From Cyathus striatus (lineage: Eukaryota > Basidiomycota > Agaricomycetes > Agaricales > Nidulariaceae), in NCBI GenBank assembly GCA_025738555.1, contig JAOVFP010000006.1:2790001-2854000 (forward strand): a DNA stretch of 64,000 nt, given 5' to 3'. Under the pieces are notes generated by a model that made no database searches, was not told the DNA's origin, and saw nothing but the letters and a program-made list of their open reading frames with translations. The position numbers and the translations under genes were made by a program. This document shows positions 34,224-46,262 of the stretch, piece after piece; within the stretch, counting starts at the first letter, position 1, and every line of letters begins with the position of its first letter.

Positions 34224-37200
34224 TAAGGGTTTATTATCATAGTAGTACAGGGATTGTGTATTTATTTGCTAGTAGAACACATACCACTGTTGGATGTATG
34301 TAGTAAGTAATACTTACTCCTAAGTGATAAATATGGTTTATTCCTTTGGTGATACATTTATAAATCAATATACTTATAGCCCAATGTGCGCCAGTGGTGG
34401 CTATTCACTGGGTTATCATGCGCACGGCTTAAATGAACATCGTAAATCTGCTCTTCGAGAGATCAATTCGACGTGAATAACGTCGTGAGAAATGCTGTTA
34501 ATTTAACATACGAAGGTGAACTTATGGGAATAAGAGTGAGACAAAAGTGAAACATCCACAGAAGCTGGTTGGAAGATGGAGAGGTGTTCAACCATGTTCA
34601 AACTTCAACGGTGTTGCGAGTAATTACAAATGTCAGCATGTGACTATTCCCACTAGTTGACGCGTTGACGGCTGACAAAGCGTCCACAGCATATCATTCC
34701 CTTCTAAGTTCTCTCTAAGTCCTTGTCATCGTATCCTTTTTACCTTCCCATTTCCTCTTCTCGTCACATTCACCCTACCCCCAGCAAAGTCCTCATCTTC
34801 GACGGGCGTTGTTGATTGAGGCTGTCGGCAGTTTGGTTTTGGTTTGGTTTCCTTTTCTTCCTTCATCATCACCATCACTTCGCTAACCCCTTCCCAACAG
34901 GACACCATCTCTACTTCTCTCCACACTTCGAGAACGAAATAAATGAGAGATGCCAAGCGTTGAACGCCTCTCCGTCGCGCTACACGGCGTAAATTGTCCT
35001 CCGGGCAGACAACATGCTCTCTCCAGTTCAATCACGCCGAACGTTCGTACAATGGGAAGGGCGAAATCACGACGACATGAGGGTGTGGAGTCTGGATCAG
35101 TCTTTGTTGGTCTGTAGTACGTACCTCTTGCATACAGAAACTTCATTTCCGCTGCTAACGAGTGCGTTTAGAGATCCAGGTGGTATGGCGATTGGCAGAT
35201 GGCATACATACACCCTTAATGTACGTTGTTCCGATGAAGATGCTGCTCCAGGGTACAGTCAATCGCCGAATAGCGTGTCTTCCGCCGTTCCCTTGGTTCC
35301 TCTCTCGCACCCTTGCCTTCAGCTCTAGCAAGTCAAAAGTGAAATGATGGCACTCGAAGTATCCAATCCACACAGGTACCGATTCATGAGCGGCCGCGGT
35401 GCATCAATGTCCGGATAAATGCTCTTCCCCTCCTCCAGATCTACCATCCGGTACGGTATTGATTTATGTGCGCAATCTTCTTGGGAAGGTTATTCAGAGG
35501 AATCGCAAGTGAGATTTGAAGGTTATTGCTGTTGGTCCGACTGTGATACATATGGCTCATGGTACATTCCTTTCCTCTTATTTCATTACGTTATCTTACA
35601 CGTATTCTGTAGCTTCTTATTCCATTGACGCAACATCTCCGATTTGAGTACGTGGCGTATGGGTGTGTCGGGGAGCAGCCGGCTGTGAGTTGGTGTTGAT
35701 GGATCGGTTTTACTAAACCCGCCCCCGGTAGATGTGGAGCGACTTCTCCTTCTCCCGACTCCACCCCTCAGTATTTATAATCCGCAATCGCTTGACTGGA
35801 GGCCCTGCCTCTTCCTTGATTGACCATGCGAGCTTTGGAGAGCGCACGGCGGGTGAGGGGTATGTAGGTGGTGCGGTGGGTGGGGGTCTTGTTTTTGAAG
35901 TTAAAGGTTCGTCCTTTCTCTTTTTCGAGTTTCGGTGTTTCCTTGTTTTAATTTCTTTCGGTTCTTCCTTCCGTTACTCATCAATAGTTACCCTGATAAT
36001 GTATACGAATAAACTTCTGGAAAGGCGCTCGCCGAAGTCTCAATATACGCGGCGTAGGGACGGATAGTACCACGGCTAACTTACGGGTTTGGAGTCCTTT
36101 GGTTCGGTTTCTTCTTTCTACCCCTCTTTAGACAGTTTATGATGAGGATGGTATAGTATGGTTAGGCACCAGTCACGTGGTAAAAATGGAGTGATATCGT
36201 TGATTTATATATATAATGTGACTATCAAACGTCAATAAACACTTTTTTTATAATGCTCGAAGGAAGTTCTTCATCACAAATTCTATATAGTCGACCACAA
36301 GTCGTCTCCACCGGATTGTTGAAAACGCAAACATTATTCCTGCAGTCGCCTAAGCCATTTACCAGACAGTAAACTGTCGCTAATTCTTGTTATGCTATAT
36401 TCAACTTTTCTAATTTCTGAATACATGGGAAAAGTAGTGGTGGGCCATGCCGCTTGCAAAAGTGGACGGAAACAGCCAATCAGGAATCGAGAATGGGGTG
36501 TAGTGTCGAAATCACCTTTTGCAGATAGAAAGCATTCTCTCAAACACCTGGGAATGAGAATTACATTTAGGTACTGATGATGTTAAGTTACCCTATTTGA
36601 AGAGAACCGTTTGGAAGTAACTACAATCTTTGGAGTCTGGGCCAAGTTTTCATCTGATTCTGATAGGTACAAAATGTTATATATAATCCCTGCAAAACAT
36701 CTAATCAATCATTAAAGCATCTCAACAGCAACCTATTTGAGTTGATTCACTTGTAACAAATGTAGCTGAAAAGTATCTATTGTGGAAGATGCCTGTCTAT
36801 CCCTTTAGGATCCTAGTGGAGGGAAGCAAACTTGAATTAAACGGATGGGTGTACCCATACTAAGTAGGATTACGTGAGAACTACGTGTGAAAATGAAAAA
36901 TTACCTCTTGTTTCCTTTTACTTTGCCTGTGTTGTTATTTTCTGTCAATTACTTCGCAATTATTCTACTCTTAGTCTTACTTTCAAATTGTGTGCTCATC
37001 CCTTCACCTGAGCAATATACTTCGTTTGTGATGTGGAGGCGCATCACATCATCTGGCCGGATGACGCTTCCCCACTTGCTGCTCCTATCTCCTTGGTGCT
37101 AGAGTCCTTGATTGGGAAAATGAAAACACATCTTGCGGTGCAGAAAATTACCTGCTCCACACCAAGCTCCACACTATGTAACAATGACAGTTCCAGTAAA

Positions 37201-37498
37201 ATTAACTCAACCCATATCAGATATAGATGTCATAAAAATACATCTACTTAGCTTATATACGGAGCTGAAATCTTCAAGGAAAAGTTCCTCCACCATAGTA
37301 TTTGTCCCATGGAATACTTGAACACAGATGCACAGGTTGCAAGAGATATGTTAGTGATATATTCGTTTTTTGTTATGTGGACGAAATGCTGATAGGAAGT
37401 CCACTGACAGCTTTGTCCATAACTTTCTTCATATTCTCGCTTTTAGTCGGTAATTCTGATGTTTTTATTTTGAAACTGGTATAACCGTCCATATCCAG
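34224..37498. other. Long stretch without a recognised gene
   Basis: Open frames of 60-110 codons occur on both strands in 34.7-36.1 kb, and GC content is raised there, so a multi-exon gene may exist. However, I could not chain exons into a known family and leave it unnamed. From 36.1 kb the DNA is AT-rich and looks intergenic. Confidence 0.35.
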
Positions 37499-38881
37499 CC
37501 ATCTTGTGCTACGATCATGTTGTAACAATCGGTAAGATAAATTCTTGCTTCACATATTACTGCCTTCTAAACGAAATATCATTGTTCACACGTGACAGAT
37601 GAGGAGTTTAGCTATATATGGAACAACCTTAAGAGACGCAGCACTTATTGGTTCCTTCTCAATCGATACTTCAACTTCATTGGGAATGTAATTGTGACTG
37701 CTATAGAGTTTACAATATCAGGAATGGTATGTTCTAAAGTGCAGTTTTTGTCTGTTTCTAACCCCACATTGCAATAGAGGTGCGCTATTAAAAGTTTATA
37801 AATGCCGAGGTCTCATGAAGTACAGCTGTGAAAGGTTTTCTTTCTATCGGGAACTTCTCCTCGTATTCGGCCAAATGGTTATTTGCAGTGAGCTCCGCTA
37901 CATGGCTATTATGACATAATTCTTAAGTTTGCTCACATCAAATTAGTATTGCTTATGCTCCGTATATATGCTCTATATAGTTGCTCATATCGCATACTGG
38001 GATTTCTAATCATCTGCGCTGTAGTATGTCTGGGGGTTTCTTGTGTATGTTCCTTTCTTATATCCAAGTCATTAAACGGACGTTGCTAATACGGTTTATA
38101 TTACCTGGAAAAGTGGTCCCTGGCTCTTCATAAGAGCAGACAACTTCCAACGGTTGGAAATGTATGTCATGTAGGTATTATATCTAACCAAGCGTAAGGT
38201 GAATTATACCCCCTCTGTTTCTCTCCGACTTACTTCAGGCTCAATTGGTAAAGGGTGTCTGTTTTTGTTTCGATGCAGTCTCTAAACATGTCTACAGACA
38301 GGGTAATTGCTTGGGAGGCCCTTATAGCGTATGACACCACCATATTTGTTTTCATAGTATATCGAACCTGGACGACATATCGTGATTATGCAAGTCGCAG
38401 GATACAAATTCCTCTTCTGAATCTCATCCTTAGAGACGGTTTGTACTTGCAATGTCTACACTATTTTATCGTAATGTTAACAACACACATTTCATAGGAA
38501 TTATATATTATGCGTAAGTTTATTACTTCTCTTGCTCCTATTCTCATCATGGCTGCGACTTTCAGAGTAATGGTTTTAGCAAACCTAGCTAATGTATTAA
38601 CATTTTATGTGGGTGATAAACTCTGTGCTCCCAGTGGCACTAGTAAGCTGAAGTTCAATGTAGCTATGTGGCGTGCGTTTTCATGTACATATATGGTGCA
38701 ATCTCATAACATGGTGCAAATATAGCCTTACCTTCGCGGAGCACTTTCTACATTTGCCAATAGGTATAATACTAATTGACTATCCACGAAATATATTGAT
38801 TTCAACAGTATATCGGTATCTATGATGTCACGATTAATGCTGAACTTGCAGCAAAGTGAAGGGACAAGGTCTGAAGGATAA
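37499..38881 (+). CDS. DUF6533-type multi-membrane protein, copy 3 (second subtype)
   Basis: First recognised exon is 37499-37531 (AILCYDHVVTI), then 37599-37726 (DEEFSYIWNNLKRRSTYWFL, then NRYFNFIGN), together the DUF6533 signature. Later exons carry CERFSFYRELLLVFGQMVIC, LRIYALYSCSYRILGFLIIC, IAYDTTIFVFIVYRTWTTYR, a short GIIYYA exon, VMVLANLANVLTFYV and the C-terminal SVSMMSRLMLNLQQ tail, stopping at 38879-38881. The order matches the family and gives several hydrophobic helices. The start codon lies upstream and was not resolved. This subtype, shared with copies 5 and 6, differs from copies 1, 2 and 4 in having the LRIYALY helix and MSRLMLNL tail. A copia LTR begins 86 bp after the stop codon. 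Function unknown. Confidence 0.68.
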
Positions 38882-38966
38882 TACCATCATATAGTATAGT
38901 GTACATAAAGCCCCTGCGTTATATAGTATGAAGTCTGTATAAATTCAAAATTTAGTGAAATTTTGC

Positions 38967-39248
38967 TATTGTACTTACACCTGAAATAAAGTGTAGACGA
39001 GGTGCGCGAGTAACCAATAACTTAGGTTCACACAGATTTGGAGTGGGGAAAATATGGGGAGTTAATTCACTAACTATATCTACACATTTTCTTTCGTATT
39101 TTATAGACATAAATGTATCTAGAATATTCTACAGTAGTCTACAATGTATGTTCTACAGTGTTCTCGCATAATGGTGTTCTTGGGCATCTCGAAGATGTGA
39201 GAACACACTTGATTGATCTGGGTACTTCAAGATTGTACCATCTCAACA
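38967..39248 (-). repeat. 3' LTR of the copia element
   Basis: A 282-bp direct repeat of 43750-44031 with a single difference. The purine-rich GAGGGGAG just before it (39249-39256, minus) is the expected plus-strand primer. Confidence 0.92.
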
Positions 39249-39256
39249 CTCCCCTC
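39249..39256 (-). other. Polypurine tract overlapping the polyprotein stop
   Basis: GAGGGGAG immediately precedes the 3' LTR; its first bases include the last bases of the TGA stop codon of the polyprotein, a compact arrangement. Confidence 0.7.
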
Positions 39257-42200
39257 AAGCTGGAAGTAGTCCCAAAGCATTAGTAAACTTCTCGTGCTTC
39301 GGTCTAGCTAAAGCTTTAGTAAATATGTCCGCTACCATTTCGTCAGTAGGACAGTAAATAATTCCTACAATATCATTCTCCACTTTCTCTCTAACAAAAT
39401 GATTCTGTACATCAAAGTGTTTAGATCTTGCGTGAAATTGAGGGTCTTGTGTAAGTGCGATAGCGGATTGATTATCGCAATACAGGTTTGTCGGCTCAAG
39501 TTGTTCTTGATATAAGGTCTTGAACAAATTTCGGAGCCAAATGATTTGTCGAGTAGCATGTGCAACGGCACAGTACTCCGCTTCGGTTGAAGAAAGTGCG
39601 ACTGTGGTCTGTTTCTTCGAGCTCCAAGCGATTGCGCCGCCTCCTAGCATAACAGCGTAGCCTGATACTGATTTTCGGTCGTCAATATCAGAGGCATAGT
39701 CGGCATCGGAATACACAATAAATGAAATATTTTGTTCCGTGTTCGGATCAGCGCGATATGTGATTTGATGGTCACGTGTTCCTGCGAGATAACGCAAAAC
39801 GCGCTTCAATGTGGCCCAATGTGTCGGTTCCGGGTTGGCATTGAATTTGCTCAACTTCGTTACCGCAAATGCGATATCCGGCCTTGTGTTCACCGCTGCG
39901 TACATCAAGCTTCCAACGGCCTCAGCGTATCCGTGCACAAGTCTATTGTTGGTCTGGCTAGTTGGATTTGGGTCATTAGAGTCTGTTGTGGGTTTTTGGT
40001 GAGTTTCAGACTCTTTTGACAATATTACATTTGGATCTAATGGTGTTGCGACAGGATTAGCATTATGCATGCCATATTTTTGTAGGACCTTGTCTATGTA
40101 CTTCCGTTGTCCAATGGAAACTGTTCGGTTCACTCTGTCGCGTGTAATCTCAAGACCTAATAGGAGTTTGGGCTCTCCCAACTCTTTGATCTCGAAGGCA
40201 TCTCTCAGGTGAGCTGTAACCACATTTGCATCGCTGATTTCGTCTGCTAGTAGGATTATATCATCAACCCATACTGCTAGCATCGTCAGCTTCCCTTCGC
40301 TTATACGCGTATACACGCAGTGGTCCGCTTCGGAACGTTGAAATCCAATTTCTGTAAGTGTCTTATTTAATTTCTTGTTCCATTCGCGTCCTGACTGTTT
40401 TAGACCGTATAGTGTCTTTAATAGTCGACATACATGTCCTGATTCGTCGTTAAAACCGTCTGGCTGGTCCATGTATATTTCCTCTTTCAAATCTCCGTTA
40501 AGGTAAGCTCCTTTCACATCTAATTGATGGATTTCCATGTCTCTAATCGCTCCAATAGCTAATAGTGACCTCAGGGAGTCTAAACGAACTACAGGAGCAA
40601 AGGTCTCTGTATAGTCCATGCCTGGGATTTGTGAATATCCCTTTGCTACGAGCCTAGCCTTGTAATGTGAGTCATCTTTCTTTGTGAATACCCATCTACA
40701 TCCTACAGCCCTTCTATCTGTTGGTAAGTCTTCTAGTTTCCAGGTCCCTTTCTGCATTAACATTTCGTATTCTGAGTTTATAGCTTGTTCCCATTCAGCT
40801 GATTCATGTGAAGACATTGCTTCTTTGATAGTACGAGGTAAGTCGTTGATTTTCTCAGTTAAAAGATAAGAAAAATCGATTTCATTTAGATAATTTGACT
40901 GTTCTTCCTCATTTAAAGTGAAATTGTTGGTACGTGGTGCAGCTGGTAATCGTGAATTTGGGTTATCAAGTTTTCTATAGTTGTGTTGGGTAGTTTCACG
41001 TTCAGAACGTCGCAGTGGGATAGGATTTAGTCCCTGTGGGTGGTAATTGACTCCTGGGCTTGTTTCAATAGGTACTGACTTCGTTTTCACAGGTGTTGTT
41101 GGTGTATTTGTTGTCTGGCTCTCTGGCTTCGTATCTGGCTTCTCAGCAATCGCCTCGGGCTTCGCTTCAAGTTTACTATGTTCGAATTTCGTCTCAAGTG
41201 GCTTATTTTCCGATTTTTGCATTCCAGAAGACTGGGGATCGATGTCTCCCCTGTGCTCCCCCTCGATCTTCAGTCTGGGGGCGCTGGATTGTTCAACGGC
41301 GTCATTTTCGGCCTCTGCTTCGGAAAATACGAAATTTCGAGATACTTTTATCCGTTTCGTCATTGAATCATAAAAGCGAACTGCCCCGGGTCCATCTTCG
41401 AATCCAACAAAGGTATGCTTCGTTGATTTTGGTGCTAATTTAGATTGCTTAACTCCTTGATGCAGTATCCATACATCACTTCCAAACTCTCGGAAATGTG
41501 ATACATCCGGCTTCTTTCCATTCCAGGCCTCCTCTGGTGTCTTCCCCTCGAGTGCCCGTGTTGGTGCTCGGTTTCTAAGGTATGCTGCGTGGCGTACGGC
41601 TTCGGCCCATAAGGATGTTGGTAAGTCCTTCTCTATAATCATGGCTTGCGCTAATTCAATCAATGTTCGATTAAATCGCTCAGCGACACCATTTTGCGAT
41701 GGGGAATAAGGTGCAGTGGTCTGTAGCTCGATTCCTTTCGTGCTCAGCCATTGTTTTACCTTTTTATTAATATATTCACCTCCATTATCGACTCGGAGGA
41801 CCTTAGGACAACGATCAAATTTGTTCTCGACATAAGTGAGATACTCTTTTAATTTTTCAACGGCATCTGACTTTTTCTTCATAAATAGAACTGTGCATCG
41901 TCGAGTCGCATCATCTGTAAAAGAAATGTAATAAATCGATCCTCCAACCGATTGGGCTCGTGCTGGACCCCATACATCACTGTGGGTAAGCTCTCCTCGT
42001 GTCTCTGCTCGATTTTCGGCTTCCTTAGGATAATTCTGACGAGTTTGCTTCGCCTGGACACAGGATTCACACTGTATAAATGGAGGACTGTCCGGATCGA
42101 CTGTGAGTCCTTCTACTAGTCCATTCTTGATGAGTTTCTCAAGTCCTGATATTCCTAGGTGTCCATATTTCTTGTGGAGCGAGTTCCATGTGTCTGGAGA

Positions 42201-43655
42201 TGATCTTGCAATGTTTGCATGCTCTCCGGCTTCGGTATGGACTCTAGCTTTCGCATTTAAAGCATACAACTGATCAGTTATGTTTCCAGTGGCCAAAATG
42301 CGATTTGAATAGTCTACAAGCCTGACTTTATCCCTTCCGAAAATCGCTTCATACCCAGCTTTATCAAGTTTGCTAATGGATAGAAGATTATTAATAGCAT
42401 TTGGGGCATATAGGACATTCTGTAAATTGTGAGTAATGATTTTTCCGTTGACATTACAGTCCAGCTGAATTGTTCCTCGTCCTAGAGCCTTAATAGAGTG
42501 ATTTCCAACACCATTAATCGATTTCGAAGCTAATGGCTCAAATTTTACGAAGGTATTTCTATCATTAGAGATATGCGAAGTGGTTCCTGAATCAGCTAAC
42601 CATGTATCCCTAGTTATTGCATTCGAAAATTGGCCGTCATTGTAGTGGTAAGTCCTATTCAAAATATCTGTATTCTCACTGCTAATTTCGTTGCAATGGT
42701 ACGCAGTGTCCTTAAGCTCAGAATTTGCTGCCGTTGAGTCTGCTTGGTTCGCGCGGTCATTACCGCTGCTCTTCTTCTTCTTCCGGCGCGGTCCCTGGCC
42801 TTCTTTCCCGCCACCTTTCGACCAGCACTCATCCCGAGTGTGTCCTCGCTTGTGGCAATTGTAGCATTCAATATTCGACTTCTCACGCGGCTTTGATCTT
42901 GTTTGAGCCTGCATTGCACTATCATTTGCATTATGGGCGAGTTTATCCTTCCGGCGGCGGTCTTCCTCAAGAATAAGAGAAATGAGCTCAAATGAAGTGA
43001 TAGACCAAATAGTTTCCTTTGTGGTATTGTCCTTCGTTGATTTTTCGTCAGACTTATCTTTACTCACTGAAGTATTAGCCCCTAGATATGCGGTTGTGAA
43101 CTGGTCCCAAGTTTCAGGAAGAGAAGAGATGAGAATTGTCGTAAATTCATCATCATCTATCAAACTATTTAGTAAGTGCAATTCTTCCTGTATCTTTCTC
43201 AGTTCTGTGATGTGCATGCTGATATCTGTCATTTCTTCGGCTATAGTGCGATACAGACGCCTACGTGCCGAGATGATACCCATCTTACCTCGCGGCTCCT
43301 TCACTGTCCTCAACTGTGCCCACATCTGCGCGGCGGTCTTGGCTCCTGCGATATGAATAATCTGCGAGTCGCTCAAGGTTAACTCGATTTGAGTTTGTGC
43401 TCGCGCATCGTTGTCTTCCCAAGTAGTTAATTTATCTTGAAAGGCCTTCTTGCTATCTGTGGTACTCGATGTTGCCTCCATCCCTTCCTTCACGGAGTCC
43501 ATGGTGGGCTTCTTCTCGGTTCCTTCGGCATATTTCCAGAGTTTGCGGTCACGTAGTACGCTCATAATTCGGCGCTTCCAGGCTAACCAGTTATCTTCAT
43601 GGAGTAGCTCGATGCGATATAGGCTTGATGGTGTTTCACTAGTTGATGAAGTCAT
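39255..43655 (-). CDS. Copia Gag-Pol polyprotein
   Basis: A single 1466-residue open frame in copia order. The N-terminal Gag (residues about 1-260) has a CCHC knuckle CYNCHKRGHTRDEC near 262-275. The aspartic protease has WLADSGTTSHIS near 350. A GAG-pre-integrase region follows, then integrase with HSDVWGP, LRVDNGGEY and NGVAERFNRT supplying the D,D,E triad (about 557-655). Reverse transcriptase begins near 980 and contains the variant active site AVWVDDIILLAD near 1125. RNase H has SDADYASD and SSTEAEYCAVAH near 1320-1360. No stop or frameshift interrupts it, unlike most fungal copies. Products would assemble into cytoplasmic particles, copy the RNA and integrate it. Gag and Pol share one frame, so their ratio would depend on processing rather than frameshifting. 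Confidence 0.95.
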   Translation of the reverse strand: MTSSTSETPSSLYRIELLHEDNWLAWKRRIMSVLRDRKLWKYAEGTEKKPTMDSVKEGMEATSSTTDSKKAFQDKLTTWEDNDARAQTQIELTLSDSQIIHIAGAKTAAQMWAQLRTVKEPRGKMGIISARRRLYRTIAEEMTDISMHITELRKIQEELHLLNSLIDDDEFTTILISSLPETWDQFTTAYLGANTSVSKDKSDEKSTKDNTTKETIWSITSFELISLILEEDRRRKDKLAHNANDSAMQAQTRSKPREKSNIECYNCHKRGHTRDECWSKGGGKEGQGPRRKKKKSSGNDRANQADSTAANSELKDTAYHCNEISSENTDILNRTYHYNDGQFSNAITRDTWLADSGTTSHISNDRNTFVKFEPLASKSINGVGNHSIKALGRGTIQLDCNVNGKIITHNLQNVLYAPNAINNLLSISKLDKAGYEAIFGRDKVRLVDYSNRILATGNITDQLYALNAKARVHTEAGEHANIARSSPDTWNSLHKKYGHLGISGLEKLIKNGLVEGLTVDPDSPPFIQCESCVQAKQTRQNYPKEAENRAETRGELTHSDVWGPARAQSVGGSIYYISFTDDATRRCTVLFMKKKSDAVEKLKEYLTYVENKFDRCPKVLRVDNGGEYINKKVKQWLSTKGIELQTTAPYSPSQNGVAERFNRTLIELAQAMIIEKDLPTSLWAEAVRHAAYLRNRAPTRALEGKTPEEAWNGKKPDVSHFREFGSDVWILHQGVKQSKLAPKSTKHTFVGFEDGPGAVRFYDSMTKRIKVSRNFVFSEAEAENDAVEQSSAPRLKIEGEHRGDIDPQSSGMQKSENKPLETKFEHSKLEAKPEAIAEKPDTKPESQTTNTPTTPVKTKSVPIETSPGVNYHPQGLNPIPLRRSERETTQHNYRKLDNPNSRLPAAPRTNNFTLNEEEQSNYLNEIDFSYLLTEKINDLPRTIKEAMSSHESAEWEQAINSEYEMLMQKGTWKLEDLPTDRRAVGCRWVFTKKDDSHYKARLVAKGYSQIPGMDYTETFAPVVRLDSLRSLLAIGAIRDMEIHQLDVKGAYLNGDLKEEIYMDQPDGFNDESGHVCRLLKTLYGLKQSGREWNKKLNKTLTEIGFQRSEADHCVYTRISEGKLTMLAVWVDDIILLADEISDANVVTAHLRDAFEIKELGEPKLLLGLEITRDRVNRTVSIGQRKYIDKVLQKYGMHNANPVATPLDPNVILSKESETHQKPTTDSNDPNPTSQTNNRLVHGYAEAVGSLMYAAVNTRPDIAFAVTKLSKFNANPEPTHWATLKRVLRYLAGTRDHQITYRADPNTEQNISFIVYSDADYASDIDDRKSVSGYAVMLGGGAIAWSSKKQTTVALSSTEAEYCAVAHATRQIIWLRNLFKTLYQEQLEPTNLYCDNQSAIALTQDPQFHARSKHFDVQNHFVREKVENDIVGIIYCPTDEMVADIFTKALARPKHEKFTNALGLLPA

Positions 43656-43749
43656 CTTGACTTAAAGTGTGGTGATATAGGAGGTACGTGATATAATGTG
43701 TATATTGAACTCTTGTTTACGGTTACTTTAGGGTGCGGGGCCCATAACC

Positions 43750-44031
43750 TATTGTACTTACACCTGAAATAAAGTGTAGACGAGGTGCGCGAGTAACCAA
43801 TAACTTAGGTTCACACAGATTTGGAGTGGGGAAAATATGGGGAGTTAATTCACTAACTATATCTACACATTTTCTTTCGTATTTTATAGACATAAATGTA
43901 TCTAGAATATTCTACAGTAGTCTACAATGTATGTTCTACAGTGTTCTCGCATAATGGTGTTCTCGGGCATCTCGAAGATGTGAGAACACACTTGATTGAT
44001 CTGGGTACTTCAAGATTGTACCATCTCAACA
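43750..44031 (-). repeat. 5' LTR of the copia element
   Basis: A 282-bp direct repeat of 38967-39248. In element orientation it is followed by GGTTATGGGCCCCGC, the likely primer-binding area, about 95 bp before the polyprotein ATG. Confidence 0.92.
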
Positions 44032-45014
44032 TTTGCAACTAATGTTAATCCTTCAAGAAGTTCAAGTCAGAATGAGTCATGAGAGCTATAATATTCGAGA
44101 AGATGGCATACACGAGCATCATTTTGAAGTGCTACTTACTAAGCACGGGCATCCGGATAGCAAAGATGTTACATTTAGATCGGTTCAAGTTACTAACTTG
44201 TACAAGGTCAATAGAAAAACGAGAGCGGCTTACCGTGGGCCGTGAAGTGTTTACGTAACTTTATGGGCGGCTGACTTGAAGTACATTAGGGCGTTTCGCG
44301 TTGCCGTTTTTGGTCGTTTTTGATGTGTTTTTGACTTGTTTTTAATTTGGTTTTTGGAGTCGTGGGAATGGGAAAACAGATCAAAACCAGCTGAAAAATC
44401 AACACAACGTGAAACCCCTGTCATTATGCACTTGATTTTTGCTTGATTTTGCAGCTTTCAAGTACTGTGACACGTGACTCATCCAGGCAATGCATTGCTG
44501 TTTCCTTCCCCCAATTCCATTTGAATTCCACTTCCTAATAATTATGCCCTCCATACCGCTACGACAGCATATGCTACACAAAGTACTTGAGTCGAAATGT
44601 TGGGTTGTTGGTGAGGTATTCAAGTGCCTGGGTGGTCCAGTCTTTATTCTTTTCCTACTGTATAGTTGGCTCGTGGGATTTACTGGCAGTATTCTCTTTG
44701 ACATCGTTGTTGGGATGGGAAGCTTGCTCAGGTTTGGGAGGTATAACAGGCTCAGCAGGAGCAGATTTCTTGGGCGCTATAAGGCAGTATAGGTGACACC
44801 AGTACCTACTGCATCGGCAGATAGCAAATTTACTTGATTATGTATTTTTATTTCGTAATCGACTACATTTATCATGTGACCAACGGACAGAAAAACAAAA
44901 TGAAAAACAGCCAAAAAACGATGCAAAGCAGCTCCCGAGCTGCTTTTGCATGGTTGCACTTTTTGCAACTTTTGATTTTCATTTGATTTTCGGCACTTCC
45001 CAAGCTCTAAAAAC

Positions 45015-45576
45015 TATGGAAAGCCAGACAACCACACTCAACTAGATCAAAACAGTTGAACTCCGACCTTCGGCAAGATGGCAGTCGCTTAGATATGTTC
45101 TTAAGTGCATCTTGTTCAGCCAGAATTTCGGTTAACTGCTTAGTCCAAGCTTCTAGTCTTGCTGTATTCAGATGCAAATGTAAGACTTGGTATTACAATA
45201 GAGTACTATAGCATGTGTCGTTACTAATTATTTTTGTACATTCACTTAAGTTCAATAGATACAATTGAGAAATAAGATGTTAAAAAAGTGTCTATGTAGT
45301 ATATACCTAGCTTTGAGATGAAATCCTGCAATGATAAGTGTGACTCATAACCTGAAAAAGCATACAGAGTGCAGTAGCATGTGTCTACTGCTATTGTTCT
45401 AGTGATTTGTTGGAATAGGGTTGATCATGTCTGCAAGAATAGTCCACTGGATTTGTGTGTGATAGCTTGATGTGCAGAGCAGGAGTTGAACTTGAGACTG
45501 AATGCGTGGGAAAATATCACGTGATATAAAAGTCACGAGTATTGTTTCCTCCATGGAAACGATGCTCGTGACTTAC
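45015..45576. repeat. Left long inverted arm
   Basis: Near-perfect reverse complement of 47384-47928 over about 550 bp, with scattered substitutions. It includes ATATCACGTGATAT (45514-45527) and, at its inner end, a GTCACGAG...CTCGTGAC hairpin. Confidence 0.88.
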
Positions 45577-46262
45577 TCAAGTGTTGAGCAACGTGCATTC
45601 CTTACAACACTGGCACATTGATTTTCATTCATATTGCAAATACATCACTGCTTATGTTCATTTAGAGATTGCATATTTCAATAGAAGTACTGTAGATTGT
45701 TTCAAGTGGTAATAATACCTATCTACAGAGCTATTCTAATTGAAGTATCTGCAAGTACATATACTCATGGGTACCAAAAGTGATGGCAGTTCCCACATGA
45801 CAGGAGAGCAGTTCCTCATATATTTTTAAGTGTAGCATCACATGTACAGCTTGGAATGACTTGATACTTTATTATTATGTACTATATGATGTATGAAATA
45901 TTTATGTAAATTTACATGTTTATAAGTCTATTTTATACCACAATACAGGCTGTTTTTTAGAAATATCACAATCACATTGAGGATCAATTAATTGCTTTAC
46001 AGAGCTTCTTGTGGAATTTGAAATGCTCCAATATTTCTCTTATACATAGTTCTAACTACATAACATATATTAGTCAAGTTATATATATTATGCACCATAT
46101 TGTGACCCACAATTAGAGTTGTAATATTCAGCAAACATCATTGATTTGTGAGCTTCATCCTCCACTATTGGATATCTACCTCCAATTGAATGAGTAGCAG
46201 TGTAATTTGAGATCAGTCTGGCAGAGCTTCCTGCTGAAAATACCAAAAAGTCCTTCTCTTTA

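Larger units (their letters stand above)
38967..44031 (-). mobile_element. Intact Ty1/copia-type LTR retrotransposon
   Basis: A 5065-bp element in minus orientation: LTRs at 43750-44031 (5') and 38967-39248 (3'), each 282 bp, starting TGTTGAGATGG and ending ACAATA in element orientation. TTTGC flanks both sides (38962-38966 and 44032-44036) as a 5-bp target duplication. The LTRs differ at one site only (39181 versus 43964). One uninterrupted polyprotein lies inside. All features required for activity appear present. Confidence 0.93.

Noticed and set aside
34726..36067. Possible multi-exon gene
   Set aside because: Frames were tried as a HTD2-type dehydratase and a TLDc paralogue, but key motifs do not line up; left unnamed.
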